Assembly: GCA_005217565.1 (NCBI GenBank)
Contig: SJCO01000002.1
Location: 186,001 to 250,000 of the forward strand
Reading direction: 5' to 3'
Origin: Puteibacter caeruleilacunae
GTDB lineage: Bacteria; Bacteroidota; Bacteroidia; Bacteroidales; Prolixibacteraceae
DNA length: 64,000 nt
The position numbers and the translations under genes were made by a program. The notes under the pieces are model-generated. The model searched no databases. It saw nothing but the letters and a program-made list of their open reading frames with translations, and was not told where the DNA came from. How positions within the stretch are numbered: position 1 is the stretch's first letter; each line of letters begins with the position of its first letter. Shown here piece by piece: positions 1-9,265 of this stretch.

Positions 1-2888
1 TGAATATCCTTATGCCAGTTATTTCCTCCGATCTCAGAATCTTCCATCAGTGTTGCATAGTTATAGTCATAACCGTAACCACCCAAACTATAATTAAATA
101 ATGCGGTTAATCCAAAGCCTTTGTAATCAACATTTAATCCGAAAGAACCACGTACAGTAGGAATTGGCGACTTATCAATATAAACATTTGTAGCATCAGC
201 ATAATATGTTGTTTTTTCTTTACCAATAGTCCCAATTTTATCTGCATTCTGCGAAAGATACAAAGGCATATCCTTTATATATTCCTTAGTACCATTCACA
301 TCATTATAATACTTATTCCACTGAGCTAAACCTGTTTGCGAATCAACTCCAACATACTCAGGCATATAATAATCAAACAATGAATGACCTACTGAACGAC
401 CAAATGCTCCATCAACATCAAGCACTTTCTGCTTTCCTGTTCCATCAATTGGCATGGCAGTTATCTCGTTATCCTCAAATGCTCCGTTAATTCTGAAATT
501 AACCGTTAAATCATTTGTGTTAATAATATCAGCATCTAACTCTATTTCAAGTCCTGAGTTTCTCATTTTTCCATCATTTACCTGTATGATTGCGAAACCA
601 TTACTAGGTGCTACCCTTTTTTCAAAAAGTAGATTATCGGTATTCTTTCTATAGTAATCTACAGATCCGTTAACTTTTCTAAACAAATTAAACTCCACAC
701 CAGCCTGGAACATTTTTGCTTCTTCCCATGTAAGATCTGGATTTCCAATATGCTCTTCTGTCAGTGCAATCTTATCATTCTGATTACTTACCTCATACAT
801 TGTATATGAGTCATACACACCAATTCCTCCTTGCTCTCCAATAATACCGTAACTTGTTTTCAGTTTAAGGTCGTTAATAAAATCGATACCATTCATGAAC
901 GATTCTTTTGACATCACCCAAGCTAATCCAACTGAACCAAATGTTCCCCATTTGTCATTAATAAATTTTGAAGATCCATCTCTACGGATAACTCCATTGA
1001 AGAAATACTTCTCATCATAGTCGTAGCTAACTTGACCAAAGTAACTTGACAACATTAACTCTTCTCTATATGATGAAGAAGGTGAAGAAACAACTGCATT
1101 ATCTAATTCAAGCCCCCAAGGATCAACTAAACCAGATTTAAACGCAGACATGCGCTGATAATCAATTTTTGAAGCTTCCTGCGCAATAAATGCATTTACA
1201 GTGTGGTCTCCAAATTCCTTAAGATACCTCAACATGTTTGTCATGTTGTATACAAACCACTCTCTTTTACGTTTGTAGATGCTACCGCCTTGTTTTTCAG
1301 AACCACCATAAAACGCATTTCCAAGGTTATCACGAGCCGAGTTCAAATATTGCACACCGAAAGTTGAACTTAAAGTAAAATCTTTTAAAAATGTTGCCTC
1401 TAATTTAGAAACACCACTAAATGCATTACGGGTAGTCTTATTCACGTCATAAGTACTGGTACCTACAGCATTCGTTAACGAAGCGAAACGACGATTACCA
1501 AAAGTACCATCACCATAATCAAAAACATAACCACCTAATACAGAATCTTTAACTTTATTGCCATCAGCATCTCTACCATACACAGGATAAATAGGAGGCA
1601 TATTAGCCACCAACCAGAAACCGTTATTTGAATCTTCATCTTGTCCCCCACCAAAATTGGAAACAGAACGCATATATCCCATATTTACAGATCCTTTTAA
1701 CCACTTTCTTATTTTATGGTCAACATTTAATCTACCAGTGTAACGCTCAAAATCCGAATTAAGATAATATCCTTCATCATTCAAATAGTTGATTGAAGAA
1801 TAGAAAGTTGTCATTTCATTTCCTCCACTCATTCTTAAACCAACTTCCATTCTTTTCGCACCCTGAAATAACGCGTCCTCATATTTTTCTGGTGTATACT
1901 TACGACTTACTCCAGAATTAAATTTACCTGTTTCAGGATTAATAAGCTCATTTCCCGCTTTGTTCCACATATTATATGGTGCATGAAACCCAGGGTCATC
2001 AGAATCGTCACTAAACAACATTGCACTTGCGTATCCAGCTGGATCATCTTTACCTAATAGCATACCGCGAGTCTTTAATGCAGACCATGCTGTTTCAGTA
2101 TATGCTTCAGGACTAGTAAATACATCATATTCTGGCAAGTGTCTCCAGTTGGTACCATACTTCATATCAACCTCAATCGAGTTTTTACCAGCTTTACCTT
2201 TTTTTGTTGTGATAACAACAACACCGTTAGCACCTCTCGAACCGTAGATAGCAGTTGCCGAAGCATCTTTTAATACAGTTGTAGACTCAATATCAGAAGG
2301 AGCAATTGAATTTATATCTCCACCATTCAAAGCAACACCATCAACAATGTAAAGCGGCTCGCGACTACCATTAATAGATCCAATACCACGAATACGAATT
2401 TTTGCAGATTTCCCAGGTTGCCCATTGTCTCCAATTACCTGAACACCTGCTACCTCTCCTGATAATGCTTGAGAAATATTTGAAACGTTCTTCATTTCAA
2501 TTCTTTCAGCATCAACTTTCGCAGCAGTTCCTGTAAACGATCTTTTTGTTGCTGTACCATATCCAACCACAATAACCTCGTCAACACCTACAACGTCAGC
2601 CTTCATGGCTACATTAACAGAAGTACCCGTAATCTCAACTTCTTGTGTCAACATCCCAACAAATGAGAACAACAAGATTTTCGCATCTTCAGGTACAGTT
2701 AAACTATACTTACCATCTAAGTCTGTAACAGTACCCACGGTAGTTCCTTTTACAACCACAGATACACCTGGCAATGTACTGCCATCATCAGCACTGGTAA
2801 CTGTACCAGTAATCTGTTTTGTTTGGGCAAAAACGCCCTGTACTCCCAGTGTCACCAGGAGAGTGAGTAATAGCGCAAATTTTCTCAT
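1..2888 (-). CDS. SusC/RagA-family TonB-dependent outer-membrane receptor, 3' end outside the window
   Basis: About 962 residues are visible and the C-terminal barrel strands lie beyond base 1. The product should import glycan fragments across the outer membrane with a SusD partner and TonB energy. Residues 1-21 are a signal peptide ending VFA before Gln. Residues 27-97 form a carboxypeptidase-D-regulatory-like sandwich (GVSVVVKGTT, FSFVGM). The plug starts near residue 118, with IRIRGIGSING and the SusC hallmark GSRGANGVVVITTKKG. The first 100 residues nearly match the receptor at 5743-8910, so the two are paralogues. There is no STN domain, so FecR/sigma signalling is not expected. A canonical promoter lies about 350 bases upstream and a terminator separates it from the preceding operon, so it is probably the first gene of its own unit. 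The family is certain from sequence; the substrate is unknown. Confidence 0.93.
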   Translation of the reverse strand, partial: MRKFALLLTLLVTLGVQGVFAQTKQITGTVTSADDGSTLPGVSVVVKGTTVGTVTDLDGKYSLTVPEDAKILLFSFVGMLTQEVEITGTSVNVAMKADVVGVDEVIVVGYGTATKRSFTGTAAKVDAERIEMKNVSNISQALSGEVAGVQVIGDNGQPGKSAKIRIRGIGSINGSREPLYIVDGVALNGGDINSIAPSDIESTTVLKDASATAIYGSRGANGVVVITTKKGKAGKNSIEVDMKYGTNWRHLPEYDVFTSPEAYTETAWSALKTRGMLLGKDDPAGYASAMLFSDDSDDPGFHAPYNMWNKAGNELINPETGKFNSGVSRKYTPEKYEDALFQGAKRMEVGLRMSGGNEMTTFYSSINYLNDEGYYLNSDFERYTGRLNVDHKIRKWLKGSVNMGYMRSVSNFGGGQDEDSNNGFWLVANMPPIYPVYGRDADGNKVKDSVLGGYVFDYGDGTFGNRRFASLTNAVGTSTYDVNKTTRNAFSGVSKLEATFLKDFTLSSTFGVQYLNSARDNLGNAFYGGSEKQGGSIYKRKREWFVYNMTNMLRYLKEFGDHTVNAFIAQEASKIDYQRMSAFKSGLVDPWGLELDNAVVSSPSSSYREELMLSSYFGQVSYDYDEKYFFNGVIRRDGSSKFINDKWGTFGSVGLAWVMSKESFMNGIDFINDLKLKTSYGIIGEQGGIGVYDSYTMYEVSNQNDKIALTEEHIGNPDLTWEEAKMFQAGVEFNLFRKVNGSVDYYRKNTDNLLFEKRVAPSNGFAIIQVNDGKMRNSGLEIELDADIINTNDLTVNFRINGAFEDNEITAMPIDGTGKQKVLDVDGAFGRSVGHSLFDYYMPEYVGVDSQTGLAQWNKYYNDVNGTKEYIKDMPLYLSQNADKIGTIGKEKTTYYADATNVYIDKSPIPTVRGSFGLNVDYKGFGLTALFNYSLGGYGYDYNYATLMEDSEIGGNNWHKDI

Positions 2889-3234
2889 AAAATAAATATT
2901 TAAATTAAAGAAAAGCTATAAACATAGCTTTGACTAAGCTAAAATATAAATAATTTTTGGTTGAAGCATGGTAAAAAATCATGATTTGAAACTCTCTCCT
3001 ATTCCCCTATAATTATAGAAAGTTAACTATTAGTGTTGAAAAATGTTAAATCAAGTCAATTTATTTCTTATTAATTATTCTGATAATCAGCATCTTCAAT
3101 AACTGAAGCTACAATTAACATATATCACATTTAACATTCTAAAACACTTCCAAACAAAAGTCATATTTTTTTTAATATTTTTCAAAAATTAATGTTCAGG
3201 TAAACTTTTGTAAGTGTTTTTTCAAAATTTGCTG
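2889..3234 (-). other. Long AT-rich 5' leader of the partial susC
   Basis: About 340 bases separate the predicted start site (near 3229) from the susC ATG. No convincing small ORF was seen. The clearest structure is a stem-loop at 2912-2931: an 8-bp perfect stem (AAAGCTAT with ATAGCTTT) and a 4-base loop, ending 23 bases before the ATG. The position matches that of the hairpins in front of other susC genes here, but the loop is different. A regulatory role is inference. Confidence 0.4.
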
Positions 3235-3266
3235 CAAAAGTACACTTAAAATCGCAATCACACAAA
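3235..3266 (-). promoter_or_regulatory. Bacteroidota-type promoter of the partial susC
   Basis: Read on the minus strand there is TTTG (3263-3266), a 20-base spacer, then TACTTTTG (3235-3242). This matches the primary-sigma consensus of the phylum (TTTG about 20 bases before TAnnTTTG). Transcription should start near 3229. Confidence 0.7.
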
Positions 3267-3382
3267 AAAAGTATAAGAAGGAAGATTCTAGATCAATAAA
3301 TAATAGGCAGCGTCAAATCAAATGACAATAAAAATAACTAAATAAGAAATCCGACAATATAAATTTCACATGTTATTTCAAC

Positions 3383-3415
3383 AAAAAAAGTGTGTCCGCC
3401 AAGCGAACACACTTT
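3383..3415 (-). terminator. Rho-independent terminator after the susCD-lipoprotein operon
   Basis: A 9-bp stem (AAAGTGTGT 3387-3395 with ACACACTTT 3407-3415) is extended by three further pairs inside. On the minus strand it is followed by seven T. It lies 22 bases after the stop of the 3437 gene. Confidence 0.85.
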
Positions 3416-3436
3416 GATATTTTAATAATATGATGA

Positions 3437-4240
3437 CTATTGTGGTGTTAGAATCATTTCTCCTCCGTCACCCCAATTATTCTCAAAATTAATAGTAATA
3501 ACTCCAGTTGCTTCATCAATACTTCCACTGTATGTTGATACTGGGTTCCAACCGTCATGAACCTTGGCATTTGTTATCGTTCCACAAATATCCTGAAACT
3601 CTCCTTGAACAGTAGTCGCTCCATATGCAGCATAGTAATCAACCATGATACCAGCTAAAGCAGGCTCAATGGTATAAGTTACACCACCATCCTTACTAAC
3701 AATTTCAGCTGTAGTTAACACAGCAGTCCACGGTGAGGTTCCCCCCAATCCACCACCACCTTGACCTGTAGCTGTTAAACTATAGGTTCCAGCTATATCT
3801 GAGGCACAGGCTACATTAGCATTTACATTAGCAACAGACCAAGTTGTCTCTCCATTAGCATAAGTAAGAGTTTCGATATTGAAAACATCTCCAAGTTCAA
3901 TATCATCTGTATTCAATCCCAAAGCACCTGCTGCATCAGCAGCGGAAACAGTTACTGCAGCCGGAAAACTGGTTAAGGTCGCTAATTCCTTACGTTCTCC
4001 TTGTCCATTAAATGACACATATAGTACTACTTTTTCAGCAGTTACTCCTTCACTTAAAACTACATTAAAACCAACAAAAGTACTTTCTAGACTTTTAAGG
4101 TCGAAAAATGCTGGTGCAAGATCCTCAATTCCTGGTACAACTGGAACTCCACGTTGCCCGATCAAGTTTTCATTTGTGTCCTCACAGCCACCAAAACAAA
4201 AAGCAATGGCAACCAATAAACTAAATATTATCTTTTTCAT
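3437..4240 (-). CDS. Surface lipoprotein, third gene of a susCD operon
   Basis: The 267-residue product has a lipoprotein signal peptide with a lipobox (FGGC, Cys at about 19) followed by acidic residues (EDTNEN), as in surface-exported Bacteroidota lipoproteins. The first half looks like one all-beta domain, and residues about 142-267 a second that is rich in Gly, Thr and aromatic residues (IAGTYSLTATG, IDEATGVITINF). This size and position fit a SusE/SusF-like glycan-binding accessory protein, but no named family was recognised. It starts 31 bases after susD and is followed by the terminator at 3383-3415, so it closes the operon. The substrate cannot be told from sequence. Confidence 0.75.
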   Translation of the reverse strand: MKKIIFSLLVAIAFCFGGCEDTNENLIGQRGVPVVPGIEDLAPAFFDLKSLESTFVGFNVVLSEGVTAEKVVLYVSFNGQGERKELATLTSFPAAVTVSAADAAGALGLNTDDIELGDVFNIETLTYANGETTWSVANVNANVACASDIAGTYSLTATGQGGGGLGGTSPWTAVLTTAEIVSKDGGVTYTIEPALAGIMVDYYAAYGATTVQGEFQDICGTITNAKVHDGWNPVSTYSGSIDEATGVITINFENNWGDGGEMILTPQ

Positions 4241-4271
4241 GTCTTTTCTTTTTTCAGTTTAACATCCAGAA

Positions 4272-5723
4272 CTATCTTGAGCCACCAGCCCACCATACGT
4301 TCTCTGTATAAACATAAGTACCATCGCCATATGCCGCTCGTACATTTTCATTAGTAGTAACATCTTCTGCTCCATAGGTAAATCGCAATGGAAATTTACT
4401 ACTATTTAGAGGGTTCGCAAGAGTTATAAAATTATCTCCCATAGCCCTCAATCGACGAATATCATTAAACGCCTCAACAGCCTCTTCTTCAAAAAATGCA
4501 ATATATTTTTGAATCATGATCTCTTCTAGTGTTGACGACTTATCTGATAATAGAGCTTCAATTTTTTCATCATAATATTCCTCTGCATCTGCAGCTGATA
4601 TACCGATATTCTCTTTACCACAAGCAGCAACAATCGCTTTTTTCAGAGCTGTCTTTGCATTATCAAGCTGATCCAATCTAGCGTAAGCTTCTGCCTTCAA
4701 AAACTCAAGCTCATGATAGCTCAATAAATAAGTTGGTGCGTTAACATTTGTGATTGCTGAAATTGCGTAATAGTCTTGCTTTTGGTCTGGAGTTCCATTA
4801 GGAGCGAAAATAAGCTCTCCTCCTACCTCTTTCCAGAAGATAGCATCACGTGGATCATCTCTAGCAACCAATTTATCATGTAGCGATGTACTTGCACCAT
4901 AATAATTTCTATCTAAGAAAAATTGATTAAAAGGACTCTTTGACTCGGCTCCATTATAGTCAAATTGACATTGTTCTGAAGCACTAGCGAAAGAATTATT
5001 TGCAAAATCAATTACACTTTGATATTGAGCATTCTTAAGAGATAGTCTCATGGTATATCTTGCCTTCAATCCATAAGCAAACTTAGTCCACTTTGCTATA
5101 GAAGCTGAATTACCTCCATAGAAAAAGTCTTGTGTTCCAAGAGCTGGAAATGAAGAGTCTTCTCCAAGATTTGTAATCGCATCATCTAAATACTTAAATA
5201 TCTCCTGATAAATACTTTCTTGAGAATCCAATTTTGGAGTAAAAATAACACCAGGCTGTAAAGCTTCAGTCCATGGAACATCTCCAAAAATATCTGTTAA
5301 AACGGCTAAGTTATATGCAGTCAAGATCTGAGCAATACCTAAAGTATGGACATTTCCCTCTTCAGATCCTCCTTCAGAACACTTCTCAATAATTGTTTTC
5401 AAATTTAACAGATTAGAGTAAATGGCGTTCCAGCTATTATTGTATGTTGTACTACTAGTAGGACCACTAGTTCTAATCTCTGCATTATACATTTGGTTGT
5501 AAATACCTACATTATGCTCTATATAGCAAGATGAGTAGAAGGCCAAATCAGTTCCAACAACACTAAATGCTGTTCCTGTCATCACATCCGTAATAATCAG
5601 ACTTGATGCCACATTTGTTGGATTGTTTTTATTCTGGTTTATATCATCCATCAAGTCCTCAGAACAAGAACTCACAAACAGAACCAAGAATGCAATTCCA
5701 ATATTTAATATATTTCTTTTCAT
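4272..5723 (-). CDS. SusD-like nutrient-binding lipoprotein (SusD-like_2 type)
   Basis: This 483-residue protein is the surface lid and glycan-binding partner of the adjacent SusC. A lipoprotein signal ends at SSC (Cys about 20) and is followed by SEDLMDDINQNKNNP, the start typical of the SusD-like_2 subgroup. The early GTDLAFYSSCYIEHN and TPR-like helical stretches (ILTAYNLAVLTDIFGDVPWTEA, residues about 133-154; SYHELEFLKAEAYARL near 330) also fit that subgroup. The C-terminal EEIMIQKYIAFFEEEAVEAF is the usual final helix region. It starts 19 bases downstream of susC (stop at 5743), so they are co-transcribed. The ligand is not identifiable. Confidence 0.93.
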   Translation of the reverse strand: MKRNILNIGIAFLVLFVSSCSEDLMDDINQNKNNPTNVASSLIITDVMTGTAFSVVGTDLAFYSSCYIEHNVGIYNQMYNAEIRTSGPTSSTTYNNSWNAIYSNLLNLKTIIEKCSEGGSEEGNVHTLGIAQILTAYNLAVLTDIFGDVPWTEALQPGVIFTPKLDSQESIYQEIFKYLDDAITNLGEDSSFPALGTQDFFYGGNSASIAKWTKFAYGLKARYTMRLSLKNAQYQSVIDFANNSFASASEQCQFDYNGAESKSPFNQFFLDRNYYGASTSLHDKLVARDDPRDAIFWKEVGGELIFAPNGTPDQKQDYYAISAITNVNAPTYLLSYHELEFLKAEAYARLDQLDNAKTALKKAIVAACGKENIGISAADAEEYYDEKIEALLSDKSSTLEEIMIQKYIAFFEEEAVEAFNDIRRLRAMGDNFITLANPLNSSKFPLRFTYGAEDVTTNENVRAAYGDGTYVYTENVWWAGGSR

Positions 5724-5742
5724 ACTTTTTTCTCTTTAAAAT

Positions 5743-8700
5743 TTAGAATTTAATATCGATACTAAATCCGTAGTTCGTTGCCTGAGGCAATGAGAAACGC
5801 TCAAAACCACCAGCCATGTTATTGTTACCTTGAGATGATTCAGGATCAAAATTATCCAATTCAGTCCAAAGCAAGATGTTCCTTACAAAACCAGAAAGAG
5901 ACAAATCCATTCCTGGGATAAGTTTCTTTCCAAAACCATATTTCAAGGAAACTTCTCTAAGTTTAACAAACGAGTTACCGTGAATATAGTATTCATCAAT
6001 ATTCGTCAATACATCAGAGTAAAGAGTTTGATATGCTCCAGAATCAAATTCACCACCTCTAGCAATGTCATTAGGACTTCCATCAGCTTTAACACCATCA
6101 TAGATAAATGTCGATTCTCTGTCTTCAGTTCGTTCTGACATTCCGTAAAGATCTAACAATCCATTGGATCCAGAATACATTTTACCACCATTCTTCCACT
6201 CCCAAGTAGCAGATAATGAAAGGTTTTTATATGCAAAAGTAGAACTACCACCTAAGATAAAATCAGGAGAAACAGCACCTAAAACACCAGGTTCTCCAAT
6301 CATAGGCATACCGTATTCTGTTGCTGATGGATCTTCGTTTACAAGAATTTCACCTTTGTCATTCTTCTTAAATTGATCACCATAAATAACAGGATAAGTA
6401 TCACCAATACCTGCACGAACCTGAGGAGTAGTAAAACCACCAAGGAAAATGCTCTCAACTCCAGGAGCCAATTTATCTACAACATTATCAATTTTAGAGT
6501 AGTTCACATTTAAATCCCATGTGAAATCTTTAGTTTGAATTGGTGTTGCATAGAAAACAACCTCGTGAGAGTTAGTATGCACCTCACCACCATTCATTCT
6601 CAATTCGCTAGCTCCAGTCGATCCAGCTAAAGGCACATTAAAGATCTGATCTTTTACATTTTGTCTCGAATATGTATAATCAATTCCTAAACGATTATTG
6701 GCAAACTTCAAATTAATACCGAATTCGTATGATTGCGTATTCTGAGGTTTTAATGCAGGATCAAACATCACTCCATTATGAACATAAGAACTTACACCAC
6801 CTAATGGATATTTAATAGGATCAGCATCCCAGAAACCACCTCCATAATTAGGTTTGGTAAAGAAATTTTCTCTATAAGTTCCTGCTTGTCCTACCTCTGC
6901 ATAAGAACCGCGAAGCTTGGCAAAACTTAACCATGACAACTCTTTTAATGCCTCAATCTCTGAAGCAACGAATCCTAGTGAAACAGAAGGATAAAAGAAT
7001 GAACGATTATCTCTTGGCATTGAAGATGCAAAATCGTTACGACCAGTCGCATTTAAGAATAGCATATCTTTCCATGAAAGAGACAAACTTGCGAACAAAC
7101 CTAATGTGCGATCTTTATATTGTTCTTCAGAAGCAGTGACAGTTTTTGCATTATCAATGTGATTCCATCCACCAAAGTTGAACTCTGTACCTTCTTCATA
7201 ATAAGTTTTACTCTCATTATGATTCAATTCGTTTCCGACGATAGCATTAAATTTCAAATCCTCGTTAATTGACCAATTGAAATTAACTGTTGCCAAAGAG
7301 TTATAGGTAACATCAGTAATACCATAATTCTCCATTACACCATCTTTACCTTTACTTCCGTAACCAAAAATATCCTGATAATGTGAAGTATAAGTATCAA
7401 TACCTAATTGGTATTTTACAGTTAAATCCATCTCCGAATTAAGGTCAACACTATATTCAACAGCACCATTTCCAAAGAAACGATTCGTTTTTTCATTGAA
7501 TGTATTGTTATGCTCAACCCAGTAAGGATTATCAAAAGTCATTGAACGATAGTAAATCTGAGTATAAGGATCTCCAGGAATATGATAAGGAATCCCCTTC
7601 AAGTTATAACTACTTGGTGCAGACAAAACACCTGCGAGAGAAGCATCATTTGCTCCAGATAATTTATCAACCTCAGTCTTAGAGTAGTTTGCAGAATAAG
7701 TAACTTTAAAGTTATTATTTAACTTTTTTTCACCTGAAACTTTACCATTCCATCTTTCCATTCCAGTATTCAACGCAATACCTGTTTGATCTGTATAACC
7801 AAGACCTATAGAAAAGTTTCCTTTATCTGTCGCCTGACTAACATTCACATTAGTTGTCATAGCCACACCTGTTTCATAATAATCGTCCCAATTATTATAT
7901 ACTGCTGGCTTCACCCAAGGATCTAGACCAGCTTGCTCTAACTGAGGCACTTTATACATACCTTCGTGTCCTTTTCCATTTCCACCATAAGTAGGATCAT
8001 TAGGTAGTTCAGTAATCTTAGTCCCCCAAGACATAGAAGTGTTATGCACATAACTACCTCTACTACCTTGCGACCATGTAGTCTGATAATCTGGAGTTCT
8101 CGAAACTCTATCAAAAGTTGTTGTTTGATTTATCGAAACAACAGGTTTTCCTTTCGCAACACCTTTACCACTCTTTGTAGTAATGATTACAACACCATTA
8201 GATGCTCTCAATCCGTAAAGTGCAGCTGCCGCCTGTCCTTTCAATACGTTAATACTTTCAATGTCGTTTGGATTGATATCCAATGCACGGTTAGCAACAT
8301 CCGCACCTGTCACACTGTTTCCTGTACTATAAGGAGATGTACTTGCAACAGGCATTCCATCAATCACATACAAAGGAGTGTTGTTCCCTGTAAATGAACG
8401 AGATCCACGAATAACAATTTGAGATGAGGCACCAGGCATACCACTTGATGTTTTAATATCAATACCTGCAACTTTACCTTGCAATGCTTTTGCTAAATCT
8501 GGATTACCTGTTTTCTGCAGTTCTTCCTGCTTAACTTCCTGAACAGCATATCCCAAAGCCTTAGCTTCACGTTTGATACCCATCGCAGTTACCACAACTT
8601 CATCTACACCGATTACATCGGCTTTCAATGCAATATTAATAACATTAGTGGTAATTGCTACCTCTTCAGTAGTCATTCCTACGAAAGAAAACACAAGAGT

Positions 8701-8910
8701 AGAAGCATCTTCAGGCACGTTTAATGTGTATTTACCATCCAAGTCGGTAATAATACCAATCGTAGTACCCTTCACGACCACGGAAACACCTGGTAATGTG
8801 CTGCCGTCATCATCACTGGTAACTGTACCTGTGATCTGTTTTGTCTGAGCCAACAAAACTTGTCCCCCAATACATATTAGGAGAATGAGTAATAGCGCAA
8901 ATTTTCTCAT
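5743..8910 (-). CDS. SusC/RagA-family TonB-dependent outer-membrane receptor
   Basis: The receptor has 1055 residues from the chosen start. An upstream in-frame ATG at 8922 would add MYTY, but the ATG at 8910 gives MRKFALLLIL, matching the paralogue at 2888, and a clean signal peptide ending LLA before Gln. Next come a CarboxypepD_reg-like domain (about 27-100), a TonB-box region (VDEVVVTAMGIKREAKALGY) and a plug with VIRGSRSFTGNN and ALYGLRASNGVVIITTKSG, then a 22-strand type barrel ending in SIDIKF. The MGIKREAKALGYAVQ signature is typical of receptors paired with SusD-like_2 proteins, as here. It has no STN domain and no sigma/FecR genes nearby, so its regulation is not visible. Confidence 0.95.
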   Translation of the reverse strand: MRKFALLLILLICIGGQVLLAQTKQITGTVTSDDDGSTLPGVSVVVKGTTIGIITDLDGKYTLNVPEDASTLVFSFVGMTTEEVAITTNVINIALKADVIGVDEVVVTAMGIKREAKALGYAVQEVKQEELQKTGNPDLAKALQGKVAGIDIKTSSGMPGASSQIVIRGSRSFTGNNTPLYVIDGMPVASTSPYSTGNSVTGADVANRALDINPNDIESINVLKGQAAAALYGLRASNGVVIITTKSGKGVAKGKPVVSINQTTTFDRVSRTPDYQTTWSQGSRGSYVHNTSMSWGTKITELPNDPTYGGNGKGHEGMYKVPQLEQAGLDPWVKPAVYNNWDDYYETGVAMTTNVNVSQATDKGNFSIGLGYTDQTGIALNTGMERWNGKVSGEKKLNNNFKVTYSANYSKTEVDKLSGANDASLAGVLSAPSSYNLKGIPYHIPGDPYTQIYYRSMTFDNPYWVEHNNTFNEKTNRFFGNGAVEYSVDLNSEMDLTVKYQLGIDTYTSHYQDIFGYGSKGKDGVMENYGITDVTYNSLATVNFNWSINEDLKFNAIVGNELNHNESKTYYEEGTEFNFGGWNHIDNAKTVTASEEQYKDRTLGLFASLSLSWKDMLFLNATGRNDFASSMPRDNRSFFYPSVSLGFVASEIEALKELSWLSFAKLRGSYAEVGQAGTYRENFFTKPNYGGGFWDADPIKYPLGGVSSYVHNGVMFDPALKPQNTQSYEFGINLKFANNRLGIDYTYSRQNVKDQIFNVPLAGSTGASELRMNGGEVHTNSHEVVFYATPIQTKDFTWDLNVNYSKIDNVVDKLAPGVESIFLGGFTTPQVRAGIGDTYPVIYGDQFKKNDKGEILVNEDPSATEYGMPMIGEPGVLGAVSPDFILGGSSTFAYKNLSLSATWEWKNGGKMYSGSNGLLDLYGMSERTEDRESTFIYDGVKADGSPNDIARGGEFDSGAYQTLYSDVLTNIDEYYIHGNSFVKLREVSLKYGFGKKLIPGMDLSLSGFVRNILLWTELDNFDPESSQGNNNMAGGFERFSLPQATNYGFSIDIKF

Positions 8911-9178
8911 ATAAGTATACATTTAAATTAACAAAAAACTATGACTAGCTTTCTAAGGACTAAAATAAGGAAAAAATAATTGTTAAAAAAACTTAAAATA
9001 AGAAAAGAGTATTGCGACTTACAATAATAAATTATGAGTTAATAATAATCAACTGTTAAATAAATCACATTTTATCACTTCCAAACACCTACTTCTATTC
9101 TGCTTACCATTTAAAACTTCATTTACCATTTTTGCTTCGATCTAACACTTTAACTCAAGGTTAAATTGCTATAAAGCA
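8911..9178. other. AT-rich gap before susC, no clear gene
   Basis: This stretch holds the susC promoter region, but no good TTTG/TAnnTTTG pair was found on the minus strand. No hairpin comparable to those before the other susC genes is evident, and no small ORF looks coding. Confidence 0.4.
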
Positions 9179-9206
9179 GAGGACGCTACCTACCGGAAGC
9201 GCCCTC
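9179..9206 (-). terminator. Probable terminator of the hut genes
   Basis: A 9-bp stem (9179-9187 with 9198-9206, GAGG-CGCT type) has one G-U pair on the transcript. It lies 60 bases after the ftcD stop. The following T-tract is weak (TGCTTTAT), so it may be an inefficient terminator or a leader hairpin of the susC below. Confidence 0.5.
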
Positions 9207-9265
9207 AACTTACGAATTATAACCATTAAAATATATCTAATTACAAACTGAAAGTTGTATTTCGA

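Noticed and set aside
3397-3405. UUGGCG-like string inside the hairpin at 3383-3415
   Set aside because: Here GCG is part of the stem pairing with CGC and a U-run follows, so this is an ordinary terminator and not the hexaloop element.
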